From an uncultured Oscillospiraceae bacterium (GTDB lineage: Bacteria; Bacillota; Clostridia; Oscillospirales; Oscillospiraceae): a stretch of 5,363 bases of DNA. Below, in pieces: positions 5,329-5,363 of this stretch; the first letter of the stretch is position 1, and the number at the start of each line of letters is the position of its first letter. The notes under the pieces were generated by a model. The model was not told where the DNA came from, did not search any database, and was given only the letters and a program-made list of their open reading frames with translations. The position numbers were made by a program, and so were the translations under genes. Location: NCBI GenBank assembly GCA_944385645.1, contig CALWYA010000116.1, positions 1 to 5,363 on the forward strand, read 5' to 3'.

Positions 5329-5363
5329 CCTTCCCCCCACAGGGGGGAAGGTGGCCCGAAGGG
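5329..5363. repeat. Palindromic intergenic module 3 (CCTTCCCCC type), runs off the window
   Basis: CCTTCCCCCC (5329-5338) pairs perfectly with GGGGGGAAGG (5342-5351) around ACA, followed by TGGCCCGAAGGG to the edge. It resembles CTTCCCCC...GGGGGAAG elements that I recall as abundant, MITE-like intergenic repeats in gut Firmicutes. The element seems to continue beyond the window, so its length and ends are unknown. Confidence 0.5.

Noticed and set aside
5164..5363. CRISPR array
   Set aside because: The heptads are contiguous without spacers and the palindromic modules have different arms and unequal spacing; there are no constant repeats separated by unique spacers and no cas genes.

Overview
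The window is very GC-rich (roughly two thirds G+C by eye) with near-uniform C or G in third codon positions. Its proteins have clostridial relatives: a TetM-like translation GTPase fused to a YacP/Rae1 nuclease, a clostridial-type siroheme reductase and a DUF5655 protein. This suggests a high-GC member of the Clostridia, most likely an Oscillospiraceae-type gut anaerobe (Flavonifractor/Lawsonibacter-like). That assignment rests on family recognition, not on a marker gene.

Layout. Bases 1-2056 (+) hold the 3' part of a large gene for an EF-G/TetM-like ribosomal GTPase; its G domain lies outside the window. The protein continues into a C-terminal NYN ribonuclease domain that closely resembles Rae1 (YacP), the ribosome A-site mRNA endonuclease of Bacillus. 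Bases 2057-2195 carry a GC hairpin behind that gene, a good sigma-A-type promoter, a perfect 10-bp palindrome at the expected start point and a foldable leader. Bases 2196-3743 (+) encode a siroheme/4Fe-4S nitrite/sulfite reductase. Bases 3807-4694 (+) encode an alpha/beta hydrolase of the fluoroacetate/haloacetate dehalogenase family. The two genes are 63 bp apart and probably share the upstream promoter. A strong intrinsic terminator follows at 4705-4743. Converging on it from the other strand is a DUF5655 gene (4737-5129, -). The last ~230 bp are gene-free: a purine-rich tract of ten heptads (5164-5233), then three GC-rich palindromic modules that look like dispersed intergenic repeats, the last running to the window edge.

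How the genes relate. The GTPase-nuclease is a separate unit concerned with translation or mRNA quality control. The reductase and the dehalogenase look like a small two-gene operon; a metabolic link between sulfite/nitrite reduction and dehalogenation is not shown by the sequence. The most interesting items are the fusion of an A-site translation GTPase to an A-site nuclease, the loss of the TetM drug-displacing loop in that protein, and active-site substitutions in the reductase (Arg to Cys) and the dehalogenase (halide-pocket His to Gln).
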